From positions 62,001-126,000 of the forward strand of contig JAXLUO010000008.1 of the NCBI GenBank assembly GCA_046329495.1: a DNA stretch of 64,000 bases. The letters are read 5' to 3'. The stretch is from Bog-950 sp046329495. Its GTDB lineage: Bacteria > Bacteroidota > Bacteroidia > Chitinophagales > LD1. Under the pieces are notes generated by a model, which saw nothing but the letters and a program-made list of their open reading frames with translations, had not been told where the DNA came from and did not search any database. Of the stretch, positions 9,664-19,054 are shown piece by piece (within the stretch, counting starts at the first letter, position 1; every line of letters starts with the position of its first letter). The translations under genes and the position numbers were made by a program.

Positions 9664-11883
9664 ATGAGCACGAAGAAATCCCTGACTTTGCTCACCGCCT
9701 TATTGATGCTGTTGATGGTACAGGCGGAAAAACCTATTGTGAAAGTAGGCGACTGGTATTACAAGCAGTTCGACTTTCGCAAGGCTATTGAGTTTTATAA
9801 GCGTGCCCTTAAAAAAGATGAGCGGGATGTTTATGTGTTGCAGCGTATTGCTGATAGCTACCGTTTGATTAATGACACTGCCGCCGAGCAGTACTATGGT
9901 CAACTGGCTAAAATGGATAACGCCAACGTTATTAATAAGCTTTACTATGCCGAGGCCCTGCGCGCATCGCAAAAATATGCCGAAGCCAAGATCTACTATA
10001 AGGAATACCTGGACCTGGTGCCTACTGATGTAAGCGTAAAGGAACGCTTAAAGGGTATCGACCAGTTAGAGACCCTCAGCAAGGACCGCGGCTTTTATGC
10101 TATCGAAAACCTGCAGCAGATTAACTCGCCAATGTCGGATTTTGGTGTAACCTTCTATAAGGATACCGGCATTTACTTTACCAGCAACCGCACCGCCGAT
10201 AACTTTGTAGTGCACAAGGATAACTGGACCGGTGGTAACTTCCTGCAGATATTTGAAGCTTTCAAAAGCGATTCGGGTGGCAAACTGGGTACTCCTAAAA
10301 TGATGAGCGGCCGCGAACCTAACCGCAAATTCCACGAAGGAACCAGCAGCTACAACGATAAAATGCAGGAACTGTATATCGACCGTAGCAACTACAACGG
10401 CAAGCGTGCTTTCCCTGCTGCCGATAAAACCGTAAAACTTAAAATCTATCGTATTGTATGGCTGCCCGACCAAAACCGTTGGGGCGATGAGTTAATTGAA
10501 GCCGTACCGTTTAACGACAAAGAATACTCTGTGGGTCATCCATCATTAACCAAGGATGGCAAAACCCTGTATTTCGCCAGCGATAAGCCGGGCGGTTACG
10601 GTGGTGTTGACTTATACGTTAGCAACCGCGAAATAGGCGGCACCTGGGGTACCCCGGTTAACTTAGGCCCTAAGATCAATACATCAGGCGATGATATGTT
10701 CCCGTACATTGCCGATGACGGAACTTTATACTTTGCTTCTAACGGTCATACCGGTTTAGGTGGTTTGGATGTTTACTCAACTACCAGCATCAAAACAGGT
10801 AATAAACTTACTACCTGGACAGAACCTGAAAACCTGGGTTACCCAATCAACACCAACTCCGACGACTTCGGTTACATCATCAACAAGGACAACAAGAACG
10901 GTTACTTTGTTTCGAACCGTGCCGGTGGTAAAGGTGATGATGATATCTATAGCTTCCAGAAGAAAGGCATAATCCTGAACGGTATTGTTTACGATGCTGC
11001 CAGCGGTTTGCCGATCCAGGATGCACAGGTGGTAATGAAGGAAGAAGATGTAGAGAAAGGCAAAGCCAAGTCAGCTAAAGAAGGAGATTTCAGTTTCCCT
11101 GCCACCCCGGGTAAAAAATACAAGTTCTATGCTACCAAACCGGGCTACCTGCCTGCTGAGGTTACTGCCGACGTAAAAGAAAAGCCTGAGTTGGTTAAAA
11201 TACCAATGGTACAGGAAGGTGGTATAAACCTTGAGATTACCGTGTTGGATAAGAAAACACGCGACCCGCTGGAAGTAGCTAAAGTGAAGGTTACCAACCT
11301 TACTACCATGAAGGATGAAGTATGCAGCACCAACAAAGATGGTAAGTGCGTATTTACCCTTGAGCCTGAGACCAACTACCGTTTAGAGGCTTCGAAAGAA
11401 ACCGGCGAACCTGATACCAAATACCTGACTGTAACTGCCACCAAGAGCACCAAAGGTGTAAAAGCACCTACTACCTTATACGAGGTAATGGAACTGGAGA
11501 AAGTGAAGAAAGGTGTGGCTATCAAGATCGAGAACATCTACTATGATTTGGACAAGTGGTTTATCCGCCCCGATGCTGCCAAGGAATTGGACAAGCTGGT
11601 TAAGATCATGAAGGATAACCCAACCATGGAAATAGAGTTAAGCTCGCATACCGACTGCCGTGCTACAGCACAATACAACATGCAGCTTTCCAGCAAGCGT
11701 GCTGAGGCTACTGTAAACTACATTGCCTCGCAGGGTGTAGAAGGCCGCCGTATGATTGCTGCCGGTTATGGCGAAAGCCGCCTGGTGAACAAGTGCCAGT
11801 GCGAAGGAACCTTTGCCGTACCTTGTACCGATACTGAACATCAGGAGAACCGCCGTACGGAGTTCAAAATCCTGAAATTCTAA
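9664..11883 (+). CDS. PorE-like OmpA family protein (TPR, beta-propeller, carboxypeptidase-regulatory and OmpA domains)
   Basis: 739 residues. A signal sequence is followed by TPR-like helices (about 30-130), WD40/PD40 propeller blades (YFTSNR, 'LYFASDKPGGYGG.DLY', 'GYFVSNRAGG..DDIY', about 150-430), two CarboxypepD-regulatory-like beta domains (about 430-600) and a C-terminal OmpA peptidoglycan-binding domain (about 615-739; 'SSHTDCRA..YN..LSSKRA' holds the Asp and Arg that bind diaminopimelate). This order matches T9SS PorE-type proteins, which tie the outer-membrane machinery to peptidoglycan. It lies 41 bp after the PorP/SprF gene, almost certainly in the same transcript. The N-terminal signal ends 'MLLMVQA' without a lipobox Cys, so a soluble periplasmic form is more likely than a lipoprotein. 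Confidence 0.88.
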   Translation: MSTKKSLTLLTALLMLLMVQAEKPIVKVGDWYYKQFDFRKAIEFYKRALKKDERDVYVLQRIADSYRLINDTAAEQYYGQLAKMDNANVINKLYYAEALRASQKYAEAKIYYKEYLDLVPTDVSVKERLKGIDQLETLSKDRGFYAIENLQQINSPMSDFGVTFYKDTGIYFTSNRTADNFVVHKDNWTGGNFLQIFEAFKSDSGGKLGTPKMMSGREPNRKFHEGTSSYNDKMQELYIDRSNYNGKRAFPAADKTVKLKIYRIVWLPDQNRWGDELIEAVPFNDKEYSVGHPSLTKDGKTLYFASDKPGGYGGVDLYVSNREIGGTWGTPVNLGPKINTSGDDMFPYIADDGTLYFASNGHTGLGGLDVYSTTSIKTGNKLTTWTEPENLGYPINTNSDDFGYIINKDNKNGYFVSNRAGGKGDDDIYSFQKKGIILNGIVYDAASGLPIQDAQVVMKEEDVEKGKAKSAKEGDFSFPATPGKKYKFYATKPGYLPAEVTADVKEKPELVKIPMVQEGGINLEITVLDKKTRDPLEVAKVKVTNLTTMKDEVCSTNKDGKCVFTLEPETNYRLEASKETGEPDTKYLTVTATKSTKGVKAPTTLYEVMELEKVKKGVAIKIENIYYDLDKWFIRPDAAKELDKLVKIMKDNPTMEIELSSHTDCRATAQYNMQLSSKRAEATVNYIASQGVEGRRMIAAGYGESRLVNKCQCEGTFAVPCTDTEHQENRRTEFKILKF

Positions 11884-11915
11884 TAAAGAGATCACAACCC
11901 TTGCTCATTTACCCC

Positions 11916-11946
11916 ACAACCCCGGTTTATCCGGGGTTGTTTATTT
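11916..11946 (+). terminator. Rho-independent terminator after the OmpA-family gene
   Basis: A 10-bp perfect stem (ACAACCCCGG) with loop TTTAT is followed by TTATTTTAT. It ends the PorP-OmpA transcript and overlaps the earliest possible GTG of the next gene. Confidence 0.88.
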
Positions 11947-11988
11947 TATGTGCATACCGCAATACCCATTAAGCCTATATTAGCGTAT

Positions 11989-14367
11989 ATGCTATCCATG
12001 TTTCGCTTGCTGTTGCTTTGTATTGCTGTGTTGGTTTTGTTGCCTGCCCGTGCGCAGGATCTACGGGGCGATACAATTGATATTGGCGCTTATCAGTTGC
12101 GCTTAAATGTAACCGACTTTGCTACCAAAATATTACGCGGCGATGCAACCATTGGTATAAAAGCAAAAATGAATACGGTTGAAAGCATTCGGCTTGATCT
12201 GTTGAAGCTTACGGTAGACTCAGTTAATGTGGATGGCCTTTATAATGCACCGTTTGATTATAACGATACTCTGCTGAATATTAACCTACTTACCACCTTA
12301 AACACCGGCGATTCGGCTACGGTGCGCGTTTATTATCACGGACACCCGTTACAGGTAAGCGGCGATTTTGGCGGCTTTTATTGGGATGCCTCCTATGCCT
12401 TTAATATCGGTGTAAGTTTTCTGGCCGACCCGCACACCTATGGCCGCGTATGGTTCCCCTGCTTCGATAATTTTACCGAGCGCAGTTTTTACGAATTTTA
12501 TGTAACCACGAAGAATACGCATAAGGCTTTTTGTAATGGTTTACTGTTAGGCGTTACACCGGCAGCCGGTAATACCCAAATTTGGCACTGGAAGTTGGGT
12601 CAGGATATTCCTTCCTACCTGGCCTCGGTAGCTGTATCTAATTACCAAACGCTTAATGATACCGTAAATGGCTTACTGGGTACCGTGCCCATACAATTGG
12701 CTGCACGTGCTAACGACACCACTACACTTAAAAATTTATTTGTGCACCTGCACGATGCCTTTCACGTACAGGAAACCGCCTGGGGGCCTTACAAATGGGA
12801 CCGCGTTGGTTATACCATTGTGCCCTTTAACGCCGGTGCCATGGAGCATGCTACCAACATCGGCTTTATGTTGTACTATCTAACGTTATATACTTCGCAG
12901 TGCGAAACCACCATGGCGCATGAACTAAGCCACCACTGGTTTGGCGATTTGGTTACCTGCGAGGACGCAAGCCAGATGTGGTTAAACGAAGGTTGGGCTT
13001 CCTACAACGAACCTTTATTTATAGAGAGGGTGTATGGCGATAGCGCTGCACGGCAATACGTTCGCGATAATCACTTTCATGTGCTGCAGGATGCGCATGT
13101 AAGCGATGGAACTTATTTACCGGTGGGTAATGTACCAAGCGAGCAGACGTATGGAACTACCGTGTATGATAAAGGTTCGGATATTATCCATACCCTGCGC
13201 TGGTATTTGGGCGATGCCACTTTCTTTAGTTGCGTAAAACAGTATTTGCAGGCCAACCAGTTTAATACCGGCAGCAATACTAAACTGCGCGATTACCTGT
13301 TGCAGTGCTCCGGCAACAGCGCCATTACCGATTATTTTAATGATTGGGTTTTAGCCGAAGGCTTTCCGCATTTTTCTATTGAAGAAACATTTACATCCGG
13401 TAGCAATAATGAATACACGCATGTAATTATCCGTCAGCGTTTGCATCACGCACCGCATTATTACAACCGGGTGCCGGTTAAGGTTACCTTCTTCCGCAAT
13501 GACCTTACCTCTGTTAGCGGTGTAGCTGAAATTAGCGGCGAATGCACCGAGTTTATTTCACCATCCTTAAACTTTACACCAGCCTACATCGCGCTCGATT
13601 TTGATGAAGATATACAGGACGCCATTACCGATCAATCGCTGGTTGTTAATGCATCAGGCACATATGATTTCGGCACGGCCAAAGCACAGCTAACGATTAA
13701 TCAGGTAAACGCCCCAAGCTTGCTGCGGGTAGAGCATAACTGGATAGCAGCCGATGCTATGCGCACGCCTATTGCGGGGTTGCATCTTAATACACAACGC
13801 TACTGGACCATCGGCGGTGTTTGGAACATTGATTTTGATGCCACGGCAACCATAGCTTACGATAACGCCGGCCTTGATAACGGATTTATAACAAGTGTTG
13901 AAGATAGCCTGGTATTAATGTATCGCGCTAAACAAACCGATGAATGGGCTACGCTGGATTCTGCCCTGTTTAATACCGGTGTTAACCACAACGATGGAGC
14001 AGGCACCATCTCTATTCCGCATGTAAAAGCCGGCGAATACGCCCTGGCTATCTATAAGGCAACCCAGGCTACCGATACCAATAACCACATTAGCTGTCGC
14101 CTGCAGGTAGGTATACAAGAAACCGCAGCCGAAGCATTTACACTTTATCCAAACCCTGCCAATGCCTCCGTGCAGGTACAGTTTCAACCAAATGTTTTCG
14201 AAAGCCTGAGTGTTTACGATGTAGCAGGTAAGTTGCTGAGCACACAAAAGATTGCAGCAGGAACAGCTAACCTTACCATCTCTACCAAAAACCTAACACC
14301 GGGCAGTTACCTGGTTACCTTACACGCACAGGATAAGCACAACAGTAAAGTTTTAATTAAGCAGTAG
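11989..14367 (+). CDS. M1 family metallopeptidase with T9SS sorting domain
   Basis: About 792 residues. I chose the ATG at 11989 because it gives a compact signal peptide (MLSMFRLLLL..PARAQ); a frame-open GTG at 11950 sits against the preceding terminator, and an ATG at 11998 is also possible. The gluzincin motif HELSH (residues 311-315) and E334 18 residues later form the zinc site of M1 aminopeptidases. The exopeptidase motif is GAMEH (283-287) rather than GAMEN. The tail 'FTLYPNPANASVQV..LTPGSYLVTL' is a type A T9SS sorting domain, so the enzyme is secreted or surface-attached and probably trims peptides outside the cell. Substrate specificity cannot be read from sequence. Confidence 0.9.
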   Translation: MLSMFRLLLLCIAVLVLLPARAQDLRGDTIDIGAYQLRLNVTDFATKILRGDATIGIKAKMNTVESIRLDLLKLTVDSVNVDGLYNAPFDYNDTLLNINLLTTLNTGDSATVRVYYHGHPLQVSGDFGGFYWDASYAFNIGVSFLADPHTYGRVWFPCFDNFTERSFYEFYVTTKNTHKAFCNGLLLGVTPAAGNTQIWHWKLGQDIPSYLASVAVSNYQTLNDTVNGLLGTVPIQLAARANDTTTLKNLFVHLHDAFHVQETAWGPYKWDRVGYTIVPFNAGAMEHATNIGFMLYYLTLYTSQCETTMAHELSHHWFGDLVTCEDASQMWLNEGWASYNEPLFIERVYGDSAARQYVRDNHFHVLQDAHVSDGTYLPVGNVPSEQTYGTTVYDKGSDIIHTLRWYLGDATFFSCVKQYLQANQFNTGSNTKLRDYLLQCSGNSAITDYFNDWVLAEGFPHFSIEETFTSGSNNEYTHVIIRQRLHHAPHYYNRVPVKVTFFRNDLTSVSGVAEISGECTEFISPSLNFTPAYIALDFDEDIQDAITDQSLVVNASGTYDFGTAKAQLTINQVNAPSLLRVEHNWIAADAMRTPIAGLHLNTQRYWTIGGVWNIDFDATATIAYDNAGLDNGFITSVEDSLVLMYRAKQTDEWATLDSALFNTGVNHNDGAGTISIPHVKAGEYALAIYKATQATDTNNHISCRLQVGIQETAAEAFTLYPNPANASVQVQFQPNVFESLSVYDVAGKLLSTQKIAAGTANLTISTKNLTPGSYLVTLHAQDKHNSKVLIKQ

Positions 14368-14388
14368 TCAACTTATTACTGCTTAATT
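14355..14388 (+). terminator. AT-rich inverted repeat over the peptidase stop codon
   Basis: A 12-bp perfect stem (AATTAAGCAGTA) with a 10-base loop spans the last codons and stop of the M1 peptidase. Only GTTTG follows, so termination would be weak; it may instead affect translation of the next gene, whose first possible TTG start is three bases away. Confidence 0.5.
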
Positions 14389-14390
14389 GT

Positions 14391-16661
14391 TTGAAGTTGG
14401 TTTCCTACCTTTATACAGTGTTGCTTACTCTGTTTCCTTTTAGATTTATTGGCGTTGCGTGGCTATTGGCTATGGCTATGCACATGCAGGCGCAACCAAT
14501 TTTTCCGGTAACACGCATTCCGGTTAGCCACGGTTCTACTAATCTTACCAACCCCTGGTGCGGTGGTTTTAATGCACCGCAGTTTTCAACTATCGATCTC
14601 AACAACGATGGCATTAAAGATCTTTTTGTGTTCGACCGTGCAGGCGATAAAGTAAGCACCTGGCTAAACGATGGCAGTGGGGGAGATGCTGCCTATCATT
14701 ATGCACCTGAATACGAAACGTTATTTCCCCCGCTTACCTGGTGGGCGGTATTGCGCGATTATAACCAGGATGGTATAGAAGACATCTTCACCTATCAACC
14801 CGGCGAAACCGATCCGCAGGGGCATACAATACCAACTTGCATTAAAGTATATAAAGGCACCCGTGTAAATGGGCAATTGCACTTTGATGTGCTGCAATAT
14901 GGATTGAAATACAGCGATGGAAATGTAAATGCGTACTTCTGGACCAACAGCCTGGGCATACCTGCCTTTGTAGATGCGGACCACGATGGCGATTTGGATG
15001 TACTTGCATTTAACGTATATGGTGCTGCCGTGGAGTATTACGAAAATCAATCGGCCGACCTACATCTGCCGGGCGATTCCATGCGCTTTGTTTATGCGCT
15101 GCCTTGCTGGGGCAACTTCATGGTGTCGGGTAACGATCTGCATGCTGCCTATCTTGTTAGCTGCAAAGGCGGTATCGGTGCCAATGATGGCGACCGACAC
15201 AGTGGTGCCACGCTTTGGGCTTTCGATAATGAGGATGATGGCGATATAGACATACTGGTAAGCGGCGACCATACGGCTACCTTTCAACTGATGAAGAACT
15301 GCGGCACCGCAGCCAATGCCAATATATGTGCCGATGATACTGTTTGGCCTGCCTGCACTACGCCTGTAAATCTGCCTTACTTTCCCGCTGCTTTTGAACT
15401 GGATGCAGATAATGATGGATTGAAAGACCTGTTGATTGCGCCTAACTTTAGTCTGCCAAGTCCGGCAATTGATGTGCGCAATATTTACCTGATGAAGAAG
15501 CAGCAGGGCGGCTGCAATTACATACAAACGCAAGGTGATTCATTCTTAACCCATACTATTCTCGACTTCGGCACCGATGCGAAAGCAACGTTCTTTGATT
15601 ACGATAACGATGGACTGCAGGATATAGTAGTGGGTAATTACAAGTATTACAATCCTGTAGTTACCGGTTACTCAAAATTAGCATTGCTTAAAAACACCGG
15701 CACTGTAACAACTCCGTCCTTCGATCAGCTATCTGAAGACTTCGCGCAACTCTCCAATTTTAATTTGCTGGGCGCTTATCCGGCGTTCGGCGATTTAGAT
15801 GGCGATGGCCTGCCCGATATGTTAGTGGGCGTAAGCAGCGGCTACCTGCATCTGTTTAAAAACACAGGCAACGCTAATGCACCCTATACGGCGATGACCT
15901 TTCCCTTCTACGATAGCCTGAAGGTAAACGATAATGCTGCCCCATTTATTTATGACGTAAATGAGGACAGTCTGTTGGATATTGTTGTTGGCTCTCGCGA
16001 TGGCTCACTTACCTGCTACCTGAATACCGGCAGCAAAACACAAGCGGTGTTTCAGCAGCAAAACGGTATTACGCATTGGGGAAATATAAATGTTGCTACG
16101 GCCTTAGGTGCCGATGGCAACAGTCAGCCCTTCCTGTACCGCACAGCTAACGATTCGCTGTTACTGTTCGTTGGCTCCGAAACTGGGTATGTCTACCAAT
16201 ATTTAATAAACACCGACAGCATACAAGGGGGATCCTTCCGTTTGATTGATAGTAATTTCTTAAAGCGCGATGCCGGTGGGCGCATTAATTTTAGCATGGC
16301 CGACCTTAACAACGATGGAAAGATGGAATACCTGCTGGGCAATGCACGCGGCGGCTTACAGTTATTCAGCGAAACGAAATGGGATTCAGCCGTAGGCGTA
16401 CAACAGCTTAATGGGGAACAGCTTTCCTTCAGTCTGTATCCCAATCCGGCAACCGAGGAAGTACGATGTAAAATAACGGAAGGGAAATATGAGTTACGTG
16501 TGGTGGATGTAATGGGCCGCCAACAAACAATTCCTCAAGTTTACGAATGGGGAGAAGCTATAATTAAAGTTGGTGAATGGCCTTCGGGCATTTATTTTGT
16601 GTATGTAAAAAACGGTTTCAAAACAGCCTGTAAAAAGCTGGTAGTGGAACACCTGAGATAA
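14391..16661 (+). CDS. Secreted FG-GAP/VCBS repeat protein with T9SS sorting domain
   Basis: About 756 residues from a TTG at 14391; a GTG (14418) or TTG (14421) would give a shorter and equally good signal peptide ending 'MHMQAQ'. Nine Asp-rich Ca-binding-like motifs of the form DxNxDGxxDxxV (for example DLNNDGIKDLFVF, DYDNDGLQDIVVG, DLDGDGLPDMLVG) mark FG-GAP/VCBS blades, as in integrin-alpha-like propellers. The end 'FSLYPNPATEEV...WPSGIYFVYV' is a type A T9SS sorting domain. This is a large extracellular propeller protein without an enzymatic motif that I recognise. It follows the M1 peptidase by 23 bp and may be cotranscribed. Confidence 0.85.
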   Translation: MKLVSYLYTVLLTLFPFRFIGVAWLLAMAMHMQAQPIFPVTRIPVSHGSTNLTNPWCGGFNAPQFSTIDLNNDGIKDLFVFDRAGDKVSTWLNDGSGGDAAYHYAPEYETLFPPLTWWAVLRDYNQDGIEDIFTYQPGETDPQGHTIPTCIKVYKGTRVNGQLHFDVLQYGLKYSDGNVNAYFWTNSLGIPAFVDADHDGDLDVLAFNVYGAAVEYYENQSADLHLPGDSMRFVYALPCWGNFMVSGNDLHAAYLVSCKGGIGANDGDRHSGATLWAFDNEDDGDIDILVSGDHTATFQLMKNCGTAANANICADDTVWPACTTPVNLPYFPAAFELDADNDGLKDLLIAPNFSLPSPAIDVRNIYLMKKQQGGCNYIQTQGDSFLTHTILDFGTDAKATFFDYDNDGLQDIVVGNYKYYNPVVTGYSKLALLKNTGTVTTPSFDQLSEDFAQLSNFNLLGAYPAFGDLDGDGLPDMLVGVSSGYLHLFKNTGNANAPYTAMTFPFYDSLKVNDNAAPFIYDVNEDSLLDIVVGSRDGSLTCYLNTGSKTQAVFQQQNGITHWGNINVATALGADGNSQPFLYRTANDSLLLFVGSETGYVYQYLINTDSIQGGSFRLIDSNFLKRDAGGRINFSMADLNNDGKMEYLLGNARGGLQLFSETKWDSAVGVQQLNGEQLSFSLYPNPATEEVRCKITEGKYELRVVDVMGRQQTIPQVYEWGEAIIKVGEWPSGIYFVYVKNGFKTACKKLVVEHLR

Positions 16662-16663
16662 CT

Positions 16664-17077
16664 ATGATACAAGAAGTAGCAGCCGCCTTATTATTCGACC
16701 GCAACGGTCGCCTGCTTATTTACCTGCGCGATGATAAGCCGGAGATAAGCTACCCTAACCACTGGGATTTGTTTGGCGGTATGGTAGAAGAAGATGAAAC
16801 ACCCGAACATGCCCTGGTGCGCGAAGTAGAGGAAGAGCTGGGCATCAGGCTGAACATGTTTACCCTCTACCGCGATTACGACAGCTTTGGCGAACGGATA
16901 CCCAACCGTAAATACGTATACGTGGCCCACGTAAACTACATACCCGAAGAACTAACCCTCCGCGATGGCGGCCAATACCTCATCAGCATCCCCCTCAGCG
17001 AACGCCACAACTACAAATTCGCCAACATCCTGGGGCAGATTATTGATGATTATGCGAATAAGGTGGAGGAAGGATGA
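16664..17077 (+). CDS. Nudix hydrolase
   Basis: 137 residues, the usual size of a single-domain Nudix enzyme. The Nudix box G-x5-E-x7-REVEEELGI is complete at residues 39-61, including R53, E54, E57 and E58 that bind the catalytic metal. It should cleave a nucleoside diphosphate linked to another group; the substrate is not predictable. The start is 2 bases after the stop of the FG-GAP gene, so translational coupling is possible, though the function is unrelated. It is the last gene with host-like base composition before the AT-rich island. Confidence 0.9.
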   Translation: MIQEVAAALLFDRNGRLLIYLRDDKPEISYPNHWDLFGGMVEEDETPEHALVREVEEELGIRLNMFTLYRDYDSFGERIPNRKYVYVAHVNYIPEELTLRDGGQYLISIPLSERHNYKFANILGQIIDDYANKVEEG

Positions 17078-17110
17078 TTGCTTTCAAACAGTAAATAAAT
17101 CAGCTTAAAA

Positions 17111-17545
17111 ATGACCACTGTAGATTTTACAATATCCCAAGAAGAGAAGGATGAATTGATCGGTAAATATTCTAATCTAGGGAAGAACAGCGATGTGGGA
17201 AAACTAGCTGTAGAGATTGCCAAAAAGTATTTTTCAAAAATTATGCCCGGAGTCAAATTTATTGAAAATAGGAATGGAGTAGATATAATGGTCGATTACA
17301 ACGGAAAAATGACAGGGTATGAAATCAAAGGTACTGTAGATAGTGGACTTGCATGGCCCAAATTAAAAGTTTCAAGTCAGCGTTGTTACGAAAACATTAA
17401 AAATGGTATGGAGATCATGAGAATTGTCTCGATCGGTCAACTTCAGATGAAAATTTATTTCTTAAAAAACGGAGAAGATTTTGAGTTGCAGCCTGAACCT
17501 CGATGGTGTGTAAAGCCGATTTGTAAAAAAAACGCAAATAGTTGA
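17111..17545 (+). CDS. Small PD-(D/E)XK-like protein of unknown function
   Basis: 144 residues; no family recognised with certainty. The region 'GVDIMVDYNGKMTGYEIKGT' has the spacing of a PD-(D/E)XK nuclease core (D58, E71, K73), with an upstream helix carrying E35 ('VGKLAVEIAKKYF') that could be the fourth acidic residue. This resembles small restriction-endonuclease-like and DUF3883-type domains. The coding sequence is AT-rich with A-ending codons, unlike the genes before it, and it opens the 17.1-21.3 kb island. It points toward the TIR gene (convergent). A DNA-binding or nuclease role is inference from the motif only. Confidence 0.65.
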   Translation: MTTVDFTISQEEKDELIGKYSNLGKNSDVGKLAVEIAKKYFSKIMPGVKFIENRNGVDIMVDYNGKMTGYEIKGTVDSGLAWPKLKVSSQRCYENIKNGMEIMRIVSIGQLQMKIYFLKNGEDFELQPEPRWCVKPICKKNANS

Positions 17546-17870
17546 AAGAAGCACAAAATCCCTTAGGTGAAGTTTGATTTCGCCCAGCGCTACTTCTTAC
17601 AAAGATCGCTCTTAAAGCATTGTTTTTCCTGTTCTCTGAAGGTTCGATAAATTGTAACCCCAAGGGGGGATGGGGATTATCGAAACTACCATCAAAATTT
17701 TCGGAGGGCGATGGCGAGGAGTTTTAGCACTAAACTTCATTCGGAGAACGGAGTATTCACTTTGCACAAATGCGTCTGTTAAGAACGAAACTCCCTCTAT
17801 CGCAAACCCTTGTCAGCGGCTGGGCTACTTCTCGTCACGAAGGCCGGTATGACAAAATTTATGATGTCTT
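17546..17870. other. Non-coding gap between convergent island genes
   Basis: About 325 bp separate the small PD-(D/E)XK-like gene from the TIR gene. I see no credible gene. The right two thirds contain copy 1 of the ~100-bp repeat (17708-17810). The segment at 17656-17678 is G-rich (CCCCAAGGGGGGATGGGG). Confidence 0.7.
17708..17810 (-). repeat. Island repeat, copy 1 (3' of the TIR gene)
   Basis: Aligns without a gap to 19055-19157; about 73 of 103 positions are identical by hand count. Shared blocks sit at identical spacing: GCGATGGCG (17708), GCACTAAACT (17727), GGAGAAC (17743), TTGCACAAATG (17762), GTCTG (17774) and CGCAAA (17801). On the minus strand it lies downstream of the TIR stop codon. 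Confidence 0.85.
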
Positions 17871-18992
17871 TCATTCAGAGGTGTGAAAATTTTCTTGCCA
17901 TAATTTATTGAGTTCCTTTAATCCATCATCTGTCAAATGAGTTCGCATAGGAAGTTGCCCAATTGAAAAAAGTAAAAGTGTTGCTGCAATGTCTGCTTTT
18001 ATAACTTCATCAGTAACTGAAAACTTATTAGTAAAGTCAGAAAATGTTGATGCGATTATTTCCCAAATTTTAATTTCTCTCTCTGGAACTAAGTCTCTTT
18101 TATAATCTTCAATTGATTCTTCTAAGCTACTTGTAAAATATTTACCGACTAAATAGTGAATACTTTTTATTCTGTTTAGTTGATGCTTTGGTAATTCCTT
18201 ATGACGAATTTCAGAAATTTTCAGGTCTTCTAACGCTGCTTTTAATGGCTTAGAATTTCGTATCATGTCAAGATACTTCAGATGTCTGTGATAATTTTCA
18301 TAGATATCGGGTCTAATTACTTCCAAGAGCTTTAGAACGATTGTCTGTGTAGTGTCCTGCGAGGTGTCTAAGGCAACTTTGTCGGCAAGAAAAGCAGAGA
18401 ACTCAAGAACTTCGTCCTTTGTTATGTTATGCCAAATAGGAAGAATTTGCTGTTTACCATTTACCTCTCTTGTAACCAAAGAACGTTTTTCGTAGTCAGT
18501 CCATTTTTTATTAATGAAGTGGTTGCTTAAAACAACAATACCAAATTTTGATTTCTTCAGTCCTGCGTCTATCGAATTAACTAAACTCATTCCAACTTTG
18601 AGCGTAAATCCGTCATACCAAACTTTAACACCATGATACTTTAAAATGTCTGCTAATTCTTTTACAAAATTTTCTTTGTCTTCAGAAGCATGAGAAATAA
18701 AAACATCCCATTTGTCAAGCGTTTCTTTTTCTTTGTCTTGTGCAAGATTTGTCAATTTCTCGGTAGCGTTAATCATTGCTGTTGCTTGTTGAAATAAATG
18801 TGATGTCACTTCTTTAACTTCTTCGGCTACTTGTCCCTCTACTTTAATCTCAAAACCTTGGACACGAATTATTGCACCACATCTTGGACAATGTCGCCTC
18901 CGATTTTTGTTGTTCTTGTCAGCAATGAGACCAGTACCACCGCAAGCAGCACAATAAATTTCGTTCTCTTTGTCTTTGTTTTTCATCGTCAT
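17871..18992 (-). CDS. Zinc-ribbon TIR-domain protein
   Basis: About 373 residues from the ATG at 18992 (a GTG at 19001 and an ATG at 18986 are also in frame). N-terminal C14-x2-C17...C35-x2-C38 forms a zinc ribbon. A linker helix (about 50-90) leads to a TIR domain (about 94-230) beginning 'WDVFISHASEDKE' and containing 'WYDGFTLKVGMSL' and 'GIVVLSNHFI.KKWTDYEKRSL'. E168 sits where the NAD-cleaving glutamate of enzymatic TIRs lies. The C-terminal ~140 helical residues are unfamiliar. TIR proteins with added sensor domains often act in antiviral NAD depletion or signalling, so a defence role is plausible but unproven. The gene is AT-rich compared with the flanks and is followed by repeat copy 1. 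Confidence 0.85.
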   Translation of the reverse strand: MTMKNKDKENEIYCAACGGTGLIADKNNKNRRRHCPRCGAIIRVQGFEIKVEGQVAEEVKEVTSHLFQQATAMINATEKLTNLAQDKEKETLDKWDVFISHASEDKENFVKELADILKYHGVKVWYDGFTLKVGMSLVNSIDAGLKKSKFGIVVLSNHFINKKWTDYEKRSLVTREVNGKQQILPIWHNITKDEVLEFSAFLADKVALDTSQDTTQTIVLKLLEVIRPDIYENYHRHLKYLDMIRNSKPLKAALEDLKISEIRHKELPKHQLNRIKSIHYLVGKYFTSSLEESIEDYKRDLVPEREIKIWEIIASTFSDFTNKFSVTDEVIKADIAATLLLFSIGQLPMRTHLTDDGLKELNKLWQENFHTSE

Positions 18993-19054
18993 TTTTAGCA
19001 CTGTTGGTTGATGTTAGCACGTTGCCCAAGCCTTGCCACTACGTTTTGGGGGTT

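Noticed and set aside
17670..17852. Plus-strand frame of about 60 residues
   Set aside because: Lies entirely across island repeat copy 1; the matching region in copy 2 does not keep the frame, so it is not a gene.
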